From assembly GCF_014642875.1 (NCBI RefSeq), contig NZ_BMJC01000002.1, positions 930,001 through 994,000 of the forward strand: a stretch of DNA of 64,000 bases. The letters are read 5' to 3'. This document shows positions 25,205 through 34,505 of this stretch, piece after piece. The notes beneath the pieces were generated by a model. The model saw nothing but the letters and a program-made list of their open reading frames with translations. It searched no databases and was not told the DNA's origin. Position numbers and translations under genes: made by a program. This DNA is from Puia dinghuensis. GTDB lineage: Bacteria; Bacteroidota; Bacteroidia; Chitinophagales; Chitinophagaceae. The first letter of the stretch is position 1, and the number at the start of each line of letters is the position of its first letter.

Positions 25205-25234
25205 GTCCTTCGGACAAGCCTTCTCCGGCGGCTT
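25205..25234. repeat. 30-bp double-hairpin repeat, copy D
   Basis: GTCC-TTC-GGAC is followed by an imperfect 8-bp stem with a 3-nt loop (AAGCCTTC, TCC, GGCGGCTT). It lies 13 bp downstream of the XRE stop codon and directly next to the long stem-loop at 25149. It is nearly identical to copy B; the stem has lost one or two pairs. Confidence 0.75.
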
Positions 25235-25247
25235 TGGGAGGGAATCG

Positions 25248-25484
25248 TTATTCAGCAGGCTCGTATTCAAGCAGGACTGCAGGCTGGGCTTCCAGTGCAA
25301 CGGCCAGTTGAAGCAAGGTGGTGAAAGTGATGTTGATCATCCCCTTCTCGATCTTGGCGATCTTACTATTGTCGATGCTACAGGCATACGACATCTCGCG
25401 GAGGCTGAGACCTTTATCCTTGCGGAGCTTTCTCAGGTTTTCCCCGAACCTTTTCAATACCTTTTTATCGGCTGGAGTTATCAT
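25248..25484 (-). CDS. Small XRE-family HTH protein (2)
   Basis: A 78-residue single-domain Cro/C1-type regulator: FGENLRKLRKDKGLSLREMS, then IDNSKIAKIEKG and FTTLLQLAVALEAQPAVLLEY. It is only moderately similar to the XRE protein at 24794. It stands alone between structured DNA and the GH130 gene and may be autoregulated. The target is unknown. Start ATG at 25484; the 106 bp upstream of it contain no other gene. Confidence 0.8.
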   Translation of the reverse strand: MITPADKKVLKRFGENLRKLRKDKGLSLREMSYACSIDNSKIAKIEKGMINITFTTLLQLAVALEAQPAVLLEYEPAE

Positions 25485-25590
25485 TACTTTTTTTCTAATG
25501 TGGTTCTAAGGTGTAAAGTTTTTTCAAGACCGTTGAGGTCCAATTAGGCCGCTAAAAAGGGATTTAATAATTCGTTCATCCACGACCACC

Positions 25591-26727
25591 CTACTTCGCC
25601 GAACGAGTAGCAACAGCGATCTTCGAATCAGCGGTACCGTAATATAAGAACCATTTTTGATGAAAACGCGCAAGGCCCTCGATAAAACAAACGGCATTCA
25701 CCTGACCGGTGAGTTCGTAGGGTTTGTCGGGGCGCATGAAGTACTGATCCAGCCGATGGAGAATATGCGTGGGGTTCTTACTATCGAGCAGAACCTGGGA
25801 GGCCGTGTAAGTACCTTCGGGCAGCGTAGGGTCGCCGATCGCAGGAATGTTGCGGCTATTGTACAGCAAAAGGATGCCTTTGCCGGTGAGCATCGCCGGC
25901 GGACCGGATTCCACCAGGTCGCTGTCGAATCGCCTGCTACGGGTTGGGATCACGATCTTTAGTTGCTGCATGTTCAGGGCCTGCCCCTTCAACACAACCG
26001 GGTCCGCCTCACCGGGACTTTTCTCTACGGGAGTCCAGTCGATGAGGTTATCGCTTGTCGCGGCCCAGATGAATTGGTCTCCCCAATACATCCAAAACTT
26101 ACCCGATATCCGCGCAGCAAGGATGTGTCCATCGACATAACGAGATACGATGGAACCCGATTTCGACCATTTGTCGATGTATTTTCCCCCGTAGGCTTTT
26201 GCAAATGCCGGCCCATGCTTCGTCCAATGGCGGAGACTGCCATCAGCACAGGTAGCAACCATCAGGCGGGCAATATTACCATCGTAGGCAGTATACGTCA
26301 TATAATAAACTCCCTTTTCGTCCTCTACGACCCTGGGATCCTCGCAGCCGCCCTCCCATTCATATTTTTTCCAGGCATCGTTTTCCGGGTAGAGGACAGG
26401 GGCAGGCTGCCGGGTAAAATGAAAACCGTCGGTGCTTTCAGCAAGCCCGATGCGGGAGGTTCCGGCAGGATGACCCACCTTATCCTGCGCCCGGTAGAGC
26501 AGGCAGAGTTTGCCGCCACGGACAATGACAGCGGGGTTAAAGACATCCTTCGCCTCCCAGGCCACGGACTGACCCCGGATGGGATCGGTAAACCTACCCG
26601 TGCCAGGCTGGAGAACCGGATTCATTTTGTCCGCTTTTGAAAAAGGCAGGAGAGCCCAGGAAGGGACGTCCGACATCCGGGTTGTTACCAGGAGGCCGGC
26701 CAAAAAGAAGACGAGGAATAGTTTCAT
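25591..26727 (-). CDS. Exported GH130-like glycoside phosphorylase/hydrolase
   Basis: A 378-residue protein with a short N-terminal signal sequence and a five-bladed beta-propeller. The GH130 hallmarks are NPVLQPG (~36-42), GGCEDPRVV (127-135) and YTAYDG (145-150). GH130 enzymes act on beta-mannosides, as mannosyl phosphorylases or beta-1,2-mannosidases. A signal peptide favours a hydrolase, because phosphate-dependent members are usually cytoplasmic, but the phosphate-site residues cannot be judged by eye. It lies alone, 27 bp before the end of the sensor-kinase gene's coding region upstream on the same strand, and may be regulated by that kinase. Confidence 0.75.
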   Translation of the reverse strand: MKLFLVFFLAGLLVTTRMSDVPSWALLPFSKADKMNPVLQPGTGRFTDPIRGQSVAWEAKDVFNPAVIVRGGKLCLLYRAQDKVGHPAGTSRIGLAESTDGFHFTRQPAPVLYPENDAWKKYEWEGGCEDPRVVEDEKGVYYMTYTAYDGNIARLMVATCADGSLRHWTKHGPAFAKAYGGKYIDKWSKSGSIVSRYVDGHILAARISGKFWMYWGDQFIWAATSDNLIDWTPVEKSPGEADPVVLKGQALNMQQLKIVIPTRSRRFDSDLVESGPPAMLTGKGILLLYNSRNIPAIGDPTLPEGTYTASQVLLDSKNPTHILHRLDQYFMRPDKPYELTGQVNAVCFIEGLARFHQKWFLYYGTADSKIAVATRSAK

Positions 26728-26754
26728 GCTTTTTTGTAGTAATAGTACTAATAA

Positions 26755-29700
26755 TTATGCACGGCTGGGATGAAGGACAGAGACTACGGTCCCTTGCCCC
26801 GGTGCGCTATCGATACTCAGATGACCGTCCAGCCGCCGCACCAATTCCGTAATGAACCGGTAGCCAAAAGAAGATGTTGAATCCACCGGATTTTTATGTT
26901 CGCTATTGAGGAGCAGTTGCACCTTATCCGCAGTCATGCCGGGGCCCGTATCGACTACCTGTACCAGGATACCGTCCATATTTTGTTCAACCCGGACAAG
27001 AATGCTGCCGGCAATAGTATATTTCACGGCATTGTCCAATAAATTCCTTATGATTATGGCGAGGATATTCCTGTCCGATACCATGGTCAATCCGGGAGGT
27101 ATCTCCGTATAAAAATCTATCTTTTTGCGCACCAGGATGTCTTTATACAACACACCGGTCTCCCTGATAAATTCCTCCAGGTGGATCTCTTCATAGCGGA
27201 CAGTAAAACCATCCTTTTGGCTATTGAACCAGGTGAGAAAGTCGGTGGTGAACCGGCAGATACCCTTGCAGGCATCATCCAGCTGCTCCAATTGCTCGTG
27301 TATCTCCGGGACATCCATCTCCTGGTGATATCGGGTCAGATGATTGATCAGCAAGGATATTGAGAACAAGGGCGATCGCAGATCGTGAATGATGACAGAG
27401 ACCAGCTTCTGCTTCAGCAGGGTACTTTGCGCCAGTTCGCTGGTCCTTTCTTCCACCTTCGCCTGCAGCCGGAAGTTCTGGTTGCGGAGTATCCGGGTTC
27501 TCAGCCAGAAAAACAGGAGGACAACGCCGACCAGGACAACCACCAGCAGCACATAGAACAACCGGGTATCATACCAATGCGGCAACACCTGGAAGGTGAT
27601 CCCCACCGCCGCCTGATTGTTGTTATTGCTGCGATCTCTGATGCTGAGGGCATACTTACCATAGGGCAACCGGTTGATAATGATCCTGCCATCCCTACCC
27701 ACCGGGTACCATTTCCCGCCGGCGGCATCGATGGTGTATTCCAGGTTCAGGTTGTCTTCCAGGCCATAATAGGGGATAGAGACATCGGCGACGATGCGGT
27801 TGAAATCGGGGGGGATGCGGATATTTTGCTTATGGTCGAAAGGCACGGAATCGACCGAAAGATCGTCGATCACCAGAGTGGCATTGTGGGACGGGTCCGA
27901 CACGCTGTCCGGGTTGAAATATACTACGCCGTTGAGCGATGGAAAATAGAAATTGCCGGCCCGGTCAGTGACCGCGGCGGGAGTACAACCGCCATTAAAC
28001 TCATTTGTATTGAACCCAAACGTCTTATCGAAATATTCGAAGAGAACAGGATCGTCCCGGCCGGCAGTAAAATTTTCCAGGTCGTTTTCCCGGACTCTGA
28101 ATAATCCATGATTGGTGCTCATCCAGAAATACCCTTTATCATCCTCAAGGATGGTGTGCACATTGGCGAGATATTTCCTGCTATCCTGGGGAAGTGGCAT
28201 GAAGCGGCCATTGTTGTAGCTGAAATACCCATTACCATATGTCCCGATGAAAATGCGCTTATCTTTCGCCTGGAAAATGCAGCGCGCGTATACATGTGGA
28301 AACAGGGGTTTCTCCTCCAGCTTCCCGGTAGCCATATGGCAAACGTAGATGCCGTCCCATGTTGCTATCCATAGCGTGCCGGGAGAAGACTCGGCCATCG
28401 TTTCAATAGGATGGCCAATGAAGGCGGGATAACGATCGATCACCTGCGATAACCTGCCCTTTTCCCATTTCCACAGAGATGAAATGGTGCTTATCCATAT
28501 GGCCCCATCGCTTCCGTGCAGGATAGCAGTAATGTAGGAGTCCATGAGAAAGGTGTTGACAAAGGTCGCATGGGTAAAAGTACTGTCATAAATGGTCAAC
28601 ATCTTGTGCCGGCTCAGCCAGATGCTGCCGTCCGCCGCCTTATACAGGCAATGCCGGTCGAGCCTTTCCTCCGTCGGGAAAAGAATATCGCCGGACCGGT
28701 GATCCATATCGAAAATGCCGTTGCTGGTCAGCAACCGGTTTCCGGGCAGCGTCTGGCAGGCCATGAATACATTGCTGGTAAAATCCTTTCCGGAATAGGT
28801 GAGGGCATGGAATTGCCGGGGGCTTACAACAAAAAGCCCTTCATGCTGTGTTCCGATAAATAGTCTCCCCGAACTACTATCATACTGGAAAGAATAAAAG
28901 GGCTGATCCTCCAGGAACTGAAGGTCCTTAAAAAGTAGTTTTGCCTTTAGCGTGTCGTGCCCGATGTCCAATGCATAAATATCATTATCAACTTTGGCAA
29001 TGGTAAGCCCGCCCTTTGTATATACGAAGATCTTTTGCGCACCAGGCGCCTGTGCTCCTTTTACGATCGGCGTCATCGATGCATCAAGCTGCACCGGCGC
29101 CGGCTCGCCATGTTTGAAAAAGACCAGCCGGCCGCCTTTCCTGAACATGCCAAAGATATCCTGCTTGAAAAATGCATATTGCACTTCGTTTTGCTCGGGC
29201 TCCACCGGTAGCCGGACCAGCTTTTGGGGACTGGTGCTCAGATAATACCAGTCATTCCCGTAGCGGATCACCACTTCTTTTTCGTTGAGTATCCAGTAGG
29301 TGGTAGCTTGCAGTAATATATTCTGCAAGGCCGTATCCGACAGGGCCTTTAGCAGGGGAGCTTCATCGAAGATGCCGTTGGAGTGAAAGCTGATCAATTT
29401 ATGCGGCAGCCGGGTTAAAGCCGAATCCACGGCTATGCTGTAATCCGGCCTCACTTTAAAGATCACCGAGGGATCAAATTCACTCCGGATGAGCACTTCC
29501 CGCCGGGCGTCCTCTGACAGCACCGCAAAACGGTTCATTTGTAAAACGGGAGTGTTGAGAGTATTGTAAATACGAAAGCGCTGGCCGTCGAATCTCACAA
29601 GGCCATTTTCAGTTGCTATCCAGAGAAATTTATTCCTGTCCAGAAGCAGATCCCTGGCGCTATTCTGGGGGAGACCATTCTCACTGTTATATTGCTGAAC

Positions 29701-29796
29701 TATATAGTTGTGAGGTTGTGGATAAAGGTCTTTCCCGGATAATTGAGCGAATACGGCGCAGGGGAGCGTCAAACAGAAGAACAACGCCTTAACCAT
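26755..29796 (-). CDS. Orphan propeller/Y_Y_Y sensor histidine kinase
   Basis: A ~1013-residue protein: signal peptide (MVKALFFCLTLPCAVFA), two periplasmic seven-bladed two-component-regulator propellers, a Y_Y_Y domain (~660-740), one membrane helix (YVLLVVVLVGVVLLFFWL), an H-box (IIHDLRSP, His ~804), N-box (IRNLLDNAVKYT) and a G1 box (DTGPGMT). The G2 region (SSFGYRFITELV) departs from the usual GLGL form. Unlike hybrid two-component systems it stops after the ATPase domain, with no receiver or AraC output. The start at 29796 gives the signal peptide; a GTG at 29856 overlapping the dgt stop is the alternative. It follows dgt on the same strand, and its partner regulator is not adjacent. Confidence 0.88.
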   Translation of the reverse strand: MVKALFFCLTLPCAVFAQLSGKDLYPQPHNYIVQQYNSENGLPQNSARDLLLDRNKFLWIATENGLVRFDGQRFRIYNTLNTPVLQMNRFAVLSEDARREVLIRSEFDPSVIFKVRPDYSIAVDSALTRLPHKLISFHSNGIFDEAPLLKALSDTALQNILLQATTYWILNEKEVVIRYGNDWYYLSTSPQKLVRLPVEPEQNEVQYAFFKQDIFGMFRKGGRLVFFKHGEPAPVQLDASMTPIVKGAQAPGAQKIFVYTKGGLTIAKVDNDIYALDIGHDTLKAKLLFKDLQFLEDQPFYSFQYDSSSGRLFIGTQHEGLFVVSPRQFHALTYSGKDFTSNVFMACQTLPGNRLLTSNGIFDMDHRSGDILFPTEERLDRHCLYKAADGSIWLSRHKMLTIYDSTFTHATFVNTFLMDSYITAILHGSDGAIWISTISSLWKWEKGRLSQVIDRYPAFIGHPIETMAESSPGTLWIATWDGIYVCHMATGKLEEKPLFPHVYARCIFQAKDKRIFIGTYGNGYFSYNNGRFMPLPQDSRKYLANVHTILEDDKGYFWMSTNHGLFRVRENDLENFTAGRDDPVLFEYFDKTFGFNTNEFNGGCTPAAVTDRAGNFYFPSLNGVVYFNPDSVSDPSHNATLVIDDLSVDSVPFDHKQNIRIPPDFNRIVADVSIPYYGLEDNLNLEYTIDAAGGKWYPVGRDGRIIINRLPYGKYALSIRDRSNNNNQAAVGITFQVLPHWYDTRLFYVLLVVVLVGVVLLFFWLRTRILRNQNFRLQAKVEERTSELAQSTLLKQKLVSVIIHDLRSPLFSISLLINHLTRYHQEMDVPEIHEQLEQLDDACKGICRFTTDFLTWFNSQKDGFTVRYEEIHLEEFIRETGVLYKDILVRKKIDFYTEIPPGLTMVSDRNILAIIIRNLLDNAVKYTIAGSILVRVEQNMDGILVQVVDTGPGMTADKVQLLLNSEHKNPVDSTSSFGYRFITELVRRLDGHLSIDSAPGQGTVVSVLHPSRA

Positions 29797-29852
29797 ATAA
29801 GCAATAGTTCTGACTATAAATGTAGTAAATTTTCTACCACATTTATGTAATA

Positions 29853-31250
29853 TCACCGTATCTGTGGGAAGGCCATACCCGTTATCTTGCGGTACAGGTC
29901 GACCGCGTACAGATCGGTCATGCCGGCGACGAAGTCTACGATGGATTGGATGTCATTATAAAACCGATCGGGGACACCAGATATCACAAATTGTTTCGAT
30001 ATGAGTTGCAAAAGCTTTTCCGACTTGACGTTGCGGGGATTGAGGACGGCTCCGAAGAATTCCTTTAGCATCCCGCCGATGACATTATAGCCGGCGATCT
30101 CGATCTCCACCACCGACCGGTGATTATAGATATGCTGTACGGAAAACGCGTCGATCTCCTTCACCAGGGCCAGTTCGCGGGCCGGGAGATGATCGATCAG
30201 CGCCTTGTCGAGACTCCCGGTGAGCAATTCGTTCTCTTTTTCCATAAAGATGTCCCGAACGCGGAAAATGAGCAGGTTGATCAATTTCGCCCGGAGAAAC
30301 TGTACTTTCTGGTTGTCGTCATTAATATCGTGAAAGATCTTCTCCACCCTGTCGCGGGCATCATAGCCCGTTTCCTCGTCAAAGAAGGACAGGAAGAGCC
30401 GGGCGATGGTGTCGATGGAAATGATGTTGAGCCGGTGGGCATCTTCAAAATCGATGATCCGGTAGCAGATGTCATCGGCCGCTTCCACCAGGAAAACGAA
30501 GGGATGCCGGGCATAACTATTTTTTGTTACGTCAGGTTGGGGTATGCCAAGCGCAGTGGCGATAGCGTGCCAGGTCTCGATCTCCGAGTCGAAGAACCCC
30601 GACTTTTTGGTTGCCAGGTGCCGTTTGTCAAAACCATTAAGTGAATCGCATGGGTATTTCACAAGGGAGGCAAGCGTTGCATAAGTGAGCCGGAAACCAC
30701 CCAGGGTCGGTTCGTTGAAATTATGCGTAAGCGTGCGGAATGCATTGGCATTCCCTTCGAAGTATAAGAAATCTCTTTGTTGATTGGGGCTTAGCTCAGC
30801 CTCGAAGCGGCTTCTCTCCTGCCCTTCCAGTTGGCGGAAGAAATTGCGGATCGCGTCCTCTCCGGAGTGGCCAAAAGGTGGGTTCCCTATGTCGTGAGCG
30901 AGACAACCAGCCGCAATAACGGAAGGCAGCTCATATTTATAGAATTCCCGAAACTCCTCCCCATACTGTTCAGGATATTTTTCCGTCAGGGCATCACCCA
31001 CAGCCTTGCCAAGCGACCGGCCCACGGAGGCCACTTCAAGACTATGGGTCAGCCGGTTGTGGACAAATACGGGGCCGGGCAGGGGGAACACCTGCGTCTT
31101 ATTCTGCAGCCGCCGGAAAGCGGAAGAAAAGATGATACGGTCGTAGTCTCTCAAGAAGGAAGTACGGATCCCGGAAGGATCGGCGGTTTTCCGCTCGGAA
31201 GAGCCCGTGCGGAGAGGGCTATACAGATGCTGCCAGTCCATTCTTTGCAT
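29853..31250 (-). CDS. dgt: dGTP triphosphohydrolase-like HD protein
   Basis: This 465-residue protein has the dNTP triphosphohydrolase signature: FRRLQNKTQVFP, HNRLTHSLEVA (His), and the HD pair in HDIGNPPFGHSGEDA. It hydrolyses dGTP or other dNTPs to the deoxynucleoside and triphosphate, controlling nucleotide pools and sometimes limiting phage. It is 6 bp downstream of the FAH-family gene, and its stop can overlap a GTG of the sensor kinase. Co-transcription with those genes looks incidental to function. The ATG at 31250 is used; MDWQH, three codons later, is possible. Confidence 0.92.
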   Translation of the reverse strand: MQRMDWQHLYSPLRTGSSERKTADPSGIRTSFLRDYDRIIFSSAFRRLQNKTQVFPLPGPVFVHNRLTHSLEVASVGRSLGKAVGDALTEKYPEQYGEEFREFYKYELPSVIAAGCLAHDIGNPPFGHSGEDAIRNFFRQLEGQERSRFEAELSPNQQRDFLYFEGNANAFRTLTHNFNEPTLGGFRLTYATLASLVKYPCDSLNGFDKRHLATKKSGFFDSEIETWHAIATALGIPQPDVTKNSYARHPFVFLVEAADDICYRIIDFEDAHRLNIISIDTIARLFLSFFDEETGYDARDRVEKIFHDINDDNQKVQFLRAKLINLLIFRVRDIFMEKENELLTGSLDKALIDHLPARELALVKEIDAFSVQHIYNHRSVVEIEIAGYNVIGGMLKEFFGAVLNPRNVKSEKLLQLISKQFVISGVPDRFYNDIQSIVDFVAGMTDLYAVDLYRKITGMAFPQIR

Positions 31251-31256
31251 GCAATA

Positions 31257-32114
31257 TTACTTATAGCTCACCGTATTACTGAGGGTGCCGATGTTATCAA
31301 TGGTTATTTCTACAATATCGTCCGCAGCAAGGGTGAAATCGTTGCCTGGAACAAGGCAGGTGCCGGTCATCAGAAAACAGCCCTGGGCAAAATCCATTTC
31401 ACGGTAAAGCCAGGAAGCCAGCTCGGGTAGTTTGCGTTTGATCTGGCTGATGGCGACTTCTCCGGAATAAACGCTTTTTCCGGCACGCCGGATCACCATG
31501 CTGATATGGGTCATCGGGGCAATGGGTGAAGCAGGGATATAAAGACAGGGCCCCAGGGCAGCGCTGCGTTGGTAAACCTTCGCCTGGGGCAGGTAGAGGG
31601 GGTTCTCTCCTTCAATGCTGCGCGAACTCATATCGTTGCCGATGGTATAGGCCTGGATCTCGCCATGGGAATTGATGAATAAGGTCAATTCGGGCTCCGG
31701 TACATTCCAGGTAGAATCGCGGCGGATGTATACCGTCTCGTTGTGGGCAGCTACCCGATGAGGCAGGGCTTTGAAAAATAGTTCCGGACGTTCGGCGTCA
31801 TATACTTTATCATAGAACGAGGCCCCGCCGGACTCCTTTGACTCCTCCATTCGGGCGTCCCGGCTGCGCAGGTAGGTAACGCCCGCAGCCCATATCTCTT
31901 GTGCTGCGCCTATCGGCGCAAGCAGGTGGCTGTTGATCAGGGCATCGGCCTCGCCGGCAGGCACCACCTCGGCATGGGGAAGCAGGGATTGCAAATGGCC
32001 ATACAGGCCGTGCGATCCGCTGTGGTTGATCAGTTGTTCCCAGGGCTCATGGATAAGCCAGAACTGTTCTTTATCGAGCAGCAGGTTGCCTTTTGTCGTT
32101 TTGAAGAGGTTCAT
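31257..32114 (-). CDS. FAH-family protein, KdaD-like (2-keto-3-deoxypentonate dehydratase candidate)
   Basis: This 285-residue protein has the fumarylacetoacetate-hydrolase fold. The segments [44 protein letters not shown] (metal-binding Glu residues) and [20 protein letters not shown] match the group that includes archaeal 2-keto-3-deoxy-D-arabinonate dehydratase. That enzyme forms alpha-ketoglutarate semialdehyde, also the end point proposed for hydroxyproline in this window. Other FAH activities such as hydratase or decarboxylase are possible. It is the first gene of a run with dgt and the sensor kinase. Confidence 0.75.
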   Translation of the reverse strand: MNLFKTTKGNLLLDKEQFWLIHEPWEQLINHSGSHGLYGHLQSLLPHAEVVPAGEADALINSHLLAPIGAAQEIWAAGVTYLRSRDARMEESKESGGASFYDKVYDAERPELFFKALPHRVAAHNETVYIRRDSTWNVPEPELTLFINSHGEIQAYTIGNDMSSRSIEGENPLYLPQAKVYQRSAALGPCLYIPASPIAPMTHISMVIRRAGKSVYSGEVAISQIKRKLPELASWLYREMDFAQGCFLMTGTCLVPGNDFTLAADDIVEITIDNIGTLSNTVSYK

Positions 32115-32119
32115 ACCGC

Positions 32120-32127
32120 CAAATATA
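32120..32127 (-). promoter_or_regulatory. TAnnTTTG-type box before the FAH gene
   Basis: On the minus strand this reads TATATTTG, five bases before the start codon at 32114. It is an exact Bacteroidota -7 consensus match, but no -33 element is seen. If real, the mRNA is nearly leaderless. Confidence 0.35.
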
Positions 32128-32223
32128 CAGTGGAAACGATTGCTTTGTTGGGATAAATTTCGTATATTGAGTGAACCTTTCGACAGCTTGTTGCGTGCTT
32201 ACTAATTTCTTACCTGGCCACTT

Positions 32224-34086
32224 ATGGAAGAAAAAAGACCAATACTGTCGAAATTATCCCCCTTTTCCTTACGGAAATTGTCCATCCGTCAGCAGCTCCC
32301 ACTTTTGATCTGCCTCCTTCTTACTGTCCTCATGGCCGTATTTGGAACGGTTTCCTATATGGCTGTCCGGCGTGCGGCGCTCGGCATAGGGCAACAAAGG
32401 CTCGTCACCCTTACCCAGCAGCTGTCCACCATGTTTCAGCAGTCCGCCCGTAAATTGGCGGGTGCGACGCAGGCTCTGGCCAACCAGCCGGCCGTCGTTC
32501 ACTACCTGGAAGCACCGGACACCACGACCGCTTCCGGGGCGCAGGAAGTGCTGCGGAAGTCGTTGGCGGATCCCCAGACCGTCCGAACGGAATTGCTCGA
32601 CCTGCAGGGGCGGCAGCTATTGTCTGCCGGCAACATGAAGGTGCGGCCCGATGTCAACAAAGAGATTTTAAACGGAAAGCCCGACAGCAATTTCGTCGGA
32701 GGCTTTTATCCTGCCGGAGATTCCATTTATGCCCCCCTCATCGCAACAGTTACTCGGGACAAGAAGCCGCTTGGCTATCTTATTCGCTGGCAGCCCTTAC
32801 GAACGAAACCAAAAGATGTAGAGCAGTTCACTCAGCTTATAGGAGCGGGAGCGGTCCTTTACTTTGGCAACAGTGACGGCTCGTTCTGGACAAACCTGTT
32901 GAAGCCGGTGGCCGCGCCGCCTCTGGCAGCGGAAGGCCTGCGTAAAACGGTGAACTATAAGCGGCCGAATGGCGAAGTGATCGCATTTTCCATGCCTATC
33001 GGAAGTTCTAAATGGATCGTCCGGGTAGAATTGTCACAGGGCCTCCTCCTGGAAACAGCTACCCGTTTCCTGTATTGGATGATCGGCCTTGGTGTACTGC
33101 TGATCATCACAGGCAGCTTTATCGCCTGGCTCATCAGCCGGAATTTCACCCGGCCGCTAAATCATCTTATGCGCGCAACGGCCGCCATAGCCGCCGGCGA
33201 CTATTCGTCGTCCGTCACTATCCACCGGAAGGATGAGATCGGTAACCTGGCCGATTCCTTCAATAGTATGACTACCCGGGTACGTCAGGCCCAGGAGAAC
33301 CTGGAGAGCAAAGTAAGAAGCCGCACGGAAGAGCTGGAAGCCGTCAACAGGGAGCTCGAAGCCTTCTCCTATTCCGTATCCCACGACCTGCGGGCGCCGC
33401 TGCGGGCAGTCAGCGGCTACGCCATGATGCTGAAGGAGGACTATGAAGACAGGTTTGACGATGAGGCCAAACGCATCACCGACAATATCCTTTCCAATGT
33501 AAAAATGATGGGCCGGCTCATCGACGACCTCATCGCCTTTTCCCGCCTGGGGAAGCGGGAGGTGAAACGCAACGTAATCGATATGAAAGCGCTGGCGGAG
33601 GGGTGTGTTGCCGAACTGTCCGCCACCTGGCCTGAAAAGGAATTTGACATCGCTATCGGTTCTCTTCCTGACTGCAGAGGCGACAGCGACCTGCTCAAAC
33701 AGGTATGGCTCAACCTCATCGGCAATGCCATGAAATATTCCTCGAAAAAGACCGATGCCCGCATCTTCATCGGGGCTTCAAAAGAGGCGGAAGGAACCGT
33801 GTACCATGTCCGGGACAATGGGGCCGGATTCGATATGAAATATGCCGACAAGCTATTCAAGGTTTTCCAGCGCCTGCATAGCCAGGATGAATTTGAAGGG
33901 ACGGGTGTGGGATTGGCGCTGGTGAAACGCATCCTTGACAAACACAGGGGGACCATCCGTGCCGAGTCCTCGCCGGGCCAGGGAGCAGTATTCTATTTCG
34001 AATTACCCAATGACAAGCAAGAATTAAATTTTAACCTATATGCACAATCAAGTAGAAGTATTGCTGGTAGAGGACAATATCCATGA
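32224..34086 (+). CDS. Membrane sensor histidine kinase with HAMP
   Basis: A 620-residue protein: cytoplasmic lead, TM1 (residues ~25-47), a periplasmic Cache-like sensor region, TM2 (~280-303), HAMP ([20 protein letters not shown]), a coiled segment, an H-box ([13 protein letters not shown], ~390), N-box ([11 protein letters not shown]), G1 ([15 protein letters not shown]) and G2 ([12 protein letters not shown]). The H-box and the following RR suggest the bacteriophytochrome/Rcp1-type kinase class. The last 47 bp overlap the response-regulator gene, so the two are tightly co-expressed. Confidence 0.9.
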   Translation: MEEKRPILSKLSPFSLRKLSIRQQLPLLICLLLTVLMAVFGTVSYMAVRRAALGIGQQRLVTLTQQLSTMFQQSARKLAGATQALANQPAVVHYLEAPDTTTASGAQEVLRKSLADPQTVRTELLDLQGRQLLSAGNMKVRPDVNKEILNGKPDSNFVGGFYPAGDSIYAPLIATVTRDKKPLGYLIRWQPLRTKPKDVEQFTQLIGAGAVLYFGNSDGSFWTNLLKPVAAPPLAAEGLRKTVNYKRPNGEVIAFSMPIGSSKWIVRVELSQGLLLETATRFLYWMIGLGVLLIITGSFIAWLISRNFTRPLNHLMRATAAIAAGDYSSSVTIHRKDEIGNLADSFNSMTTRVRQAQENLESKVRSRTEELEAVNRELEAFSYSVSHDLRAPLRAVSGYAMMLKEDYEDRFDDEAKRITDNILSNVKMMGRLIDDLIAFSRLGKREVKRNVIDMKALAEGCVAELSATWPEKEFDIAIGSLPDCRGDSDLLKQVWLNLIGNAMKYSSKKTDARIFIGASKEAEGTVYHVRDNGAGFDMKYADKLFKVFQRLHSQDEFEGTGVGLALVKRILDKHRGTIRAESSPGQGAVFYFELPNDKQELNFNLYAQSSRSIAGRGQYP

Positions 34087-34489
34087 TGCGGAAATGACCA
34101 CCCGTGCATTGAAAAAGGTGAACCTGGCCAACAACCTGGTGCACGTAAAGGATGGAGAGGAAGCGCTTGATTTCATCTTTGCGCGGGGAAAGTTCAAGGA
34201 CCGTGGAACGGACAATCCGCCAAAAGTGATCCTGCTGGATATCAAGATGCCGAAAGTGGATGGTATCGAAGTGCTGCGGCAGATCAAATCCAAGGAAGTC
34301 AGCAAGTCGATACCTGTCGTGATCATGACCTCCTCAAAGGAAGAGCAGGATGTTATCAGCAGTTATTCTCTTGGGGTGAACAGCTACGTCGTCAAACCCG
34401 TCGATTTCGATGGGTTCGCCAGGGCGGTTAGCCAGTTGGGAATGTACTGGCTGCTGACCAATCAGCCGCCGATGCCGGCCTCTATGTAA
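34040..34489 (+). CDS. Single-domain Rcp1-like response regulator
   Basis: This 149-residue receiver domain has acidic pocket VEDN (~8-11), phospho-acceptor Asp in ILLDIKMPK (~65), the conserved MTSS Thr/Ser and a Lys in VVKPVD. There is no output domain. The pattern is that of Rcp1/CheY-like regulators that pass phosphate between kinases. It starts inside the upstream kinase gene and precedes a REC-PAS-kinase gene by 16 bp, so the three genes form a relay module. Confidence 0.92.
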   Translation: MHNQVEVLLVEDNIHDAEMTTRALKKVNLANNLVHVKDGEEALDFIFARGKFKDRGTDNPPKVILLDIKMPKVDGIEVLRQIKSKEVSKSIPVVIMTSSKEEQDVISSYSLGVNSYVVKPVDFDGFARAVSQLGMYWLLTNQPPMPASM

Positions 34490-34505
34490 CAAAATATTGC
34501 TTACC

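Noticed and set aside
24794-25484. The two XRE genes as antitoxins of toxin-antitoxin pairs
   Set aside because: No toxin-like partner gene (RelE, HipA, HigB type) is adjacent to either.
8604-26727. Classification as a standard polysaccharide utilization locus
   Set aside because: No SusC/SusD pair, no TonB-dependent receptor and no surface glycan-binding lipoprotein is present.
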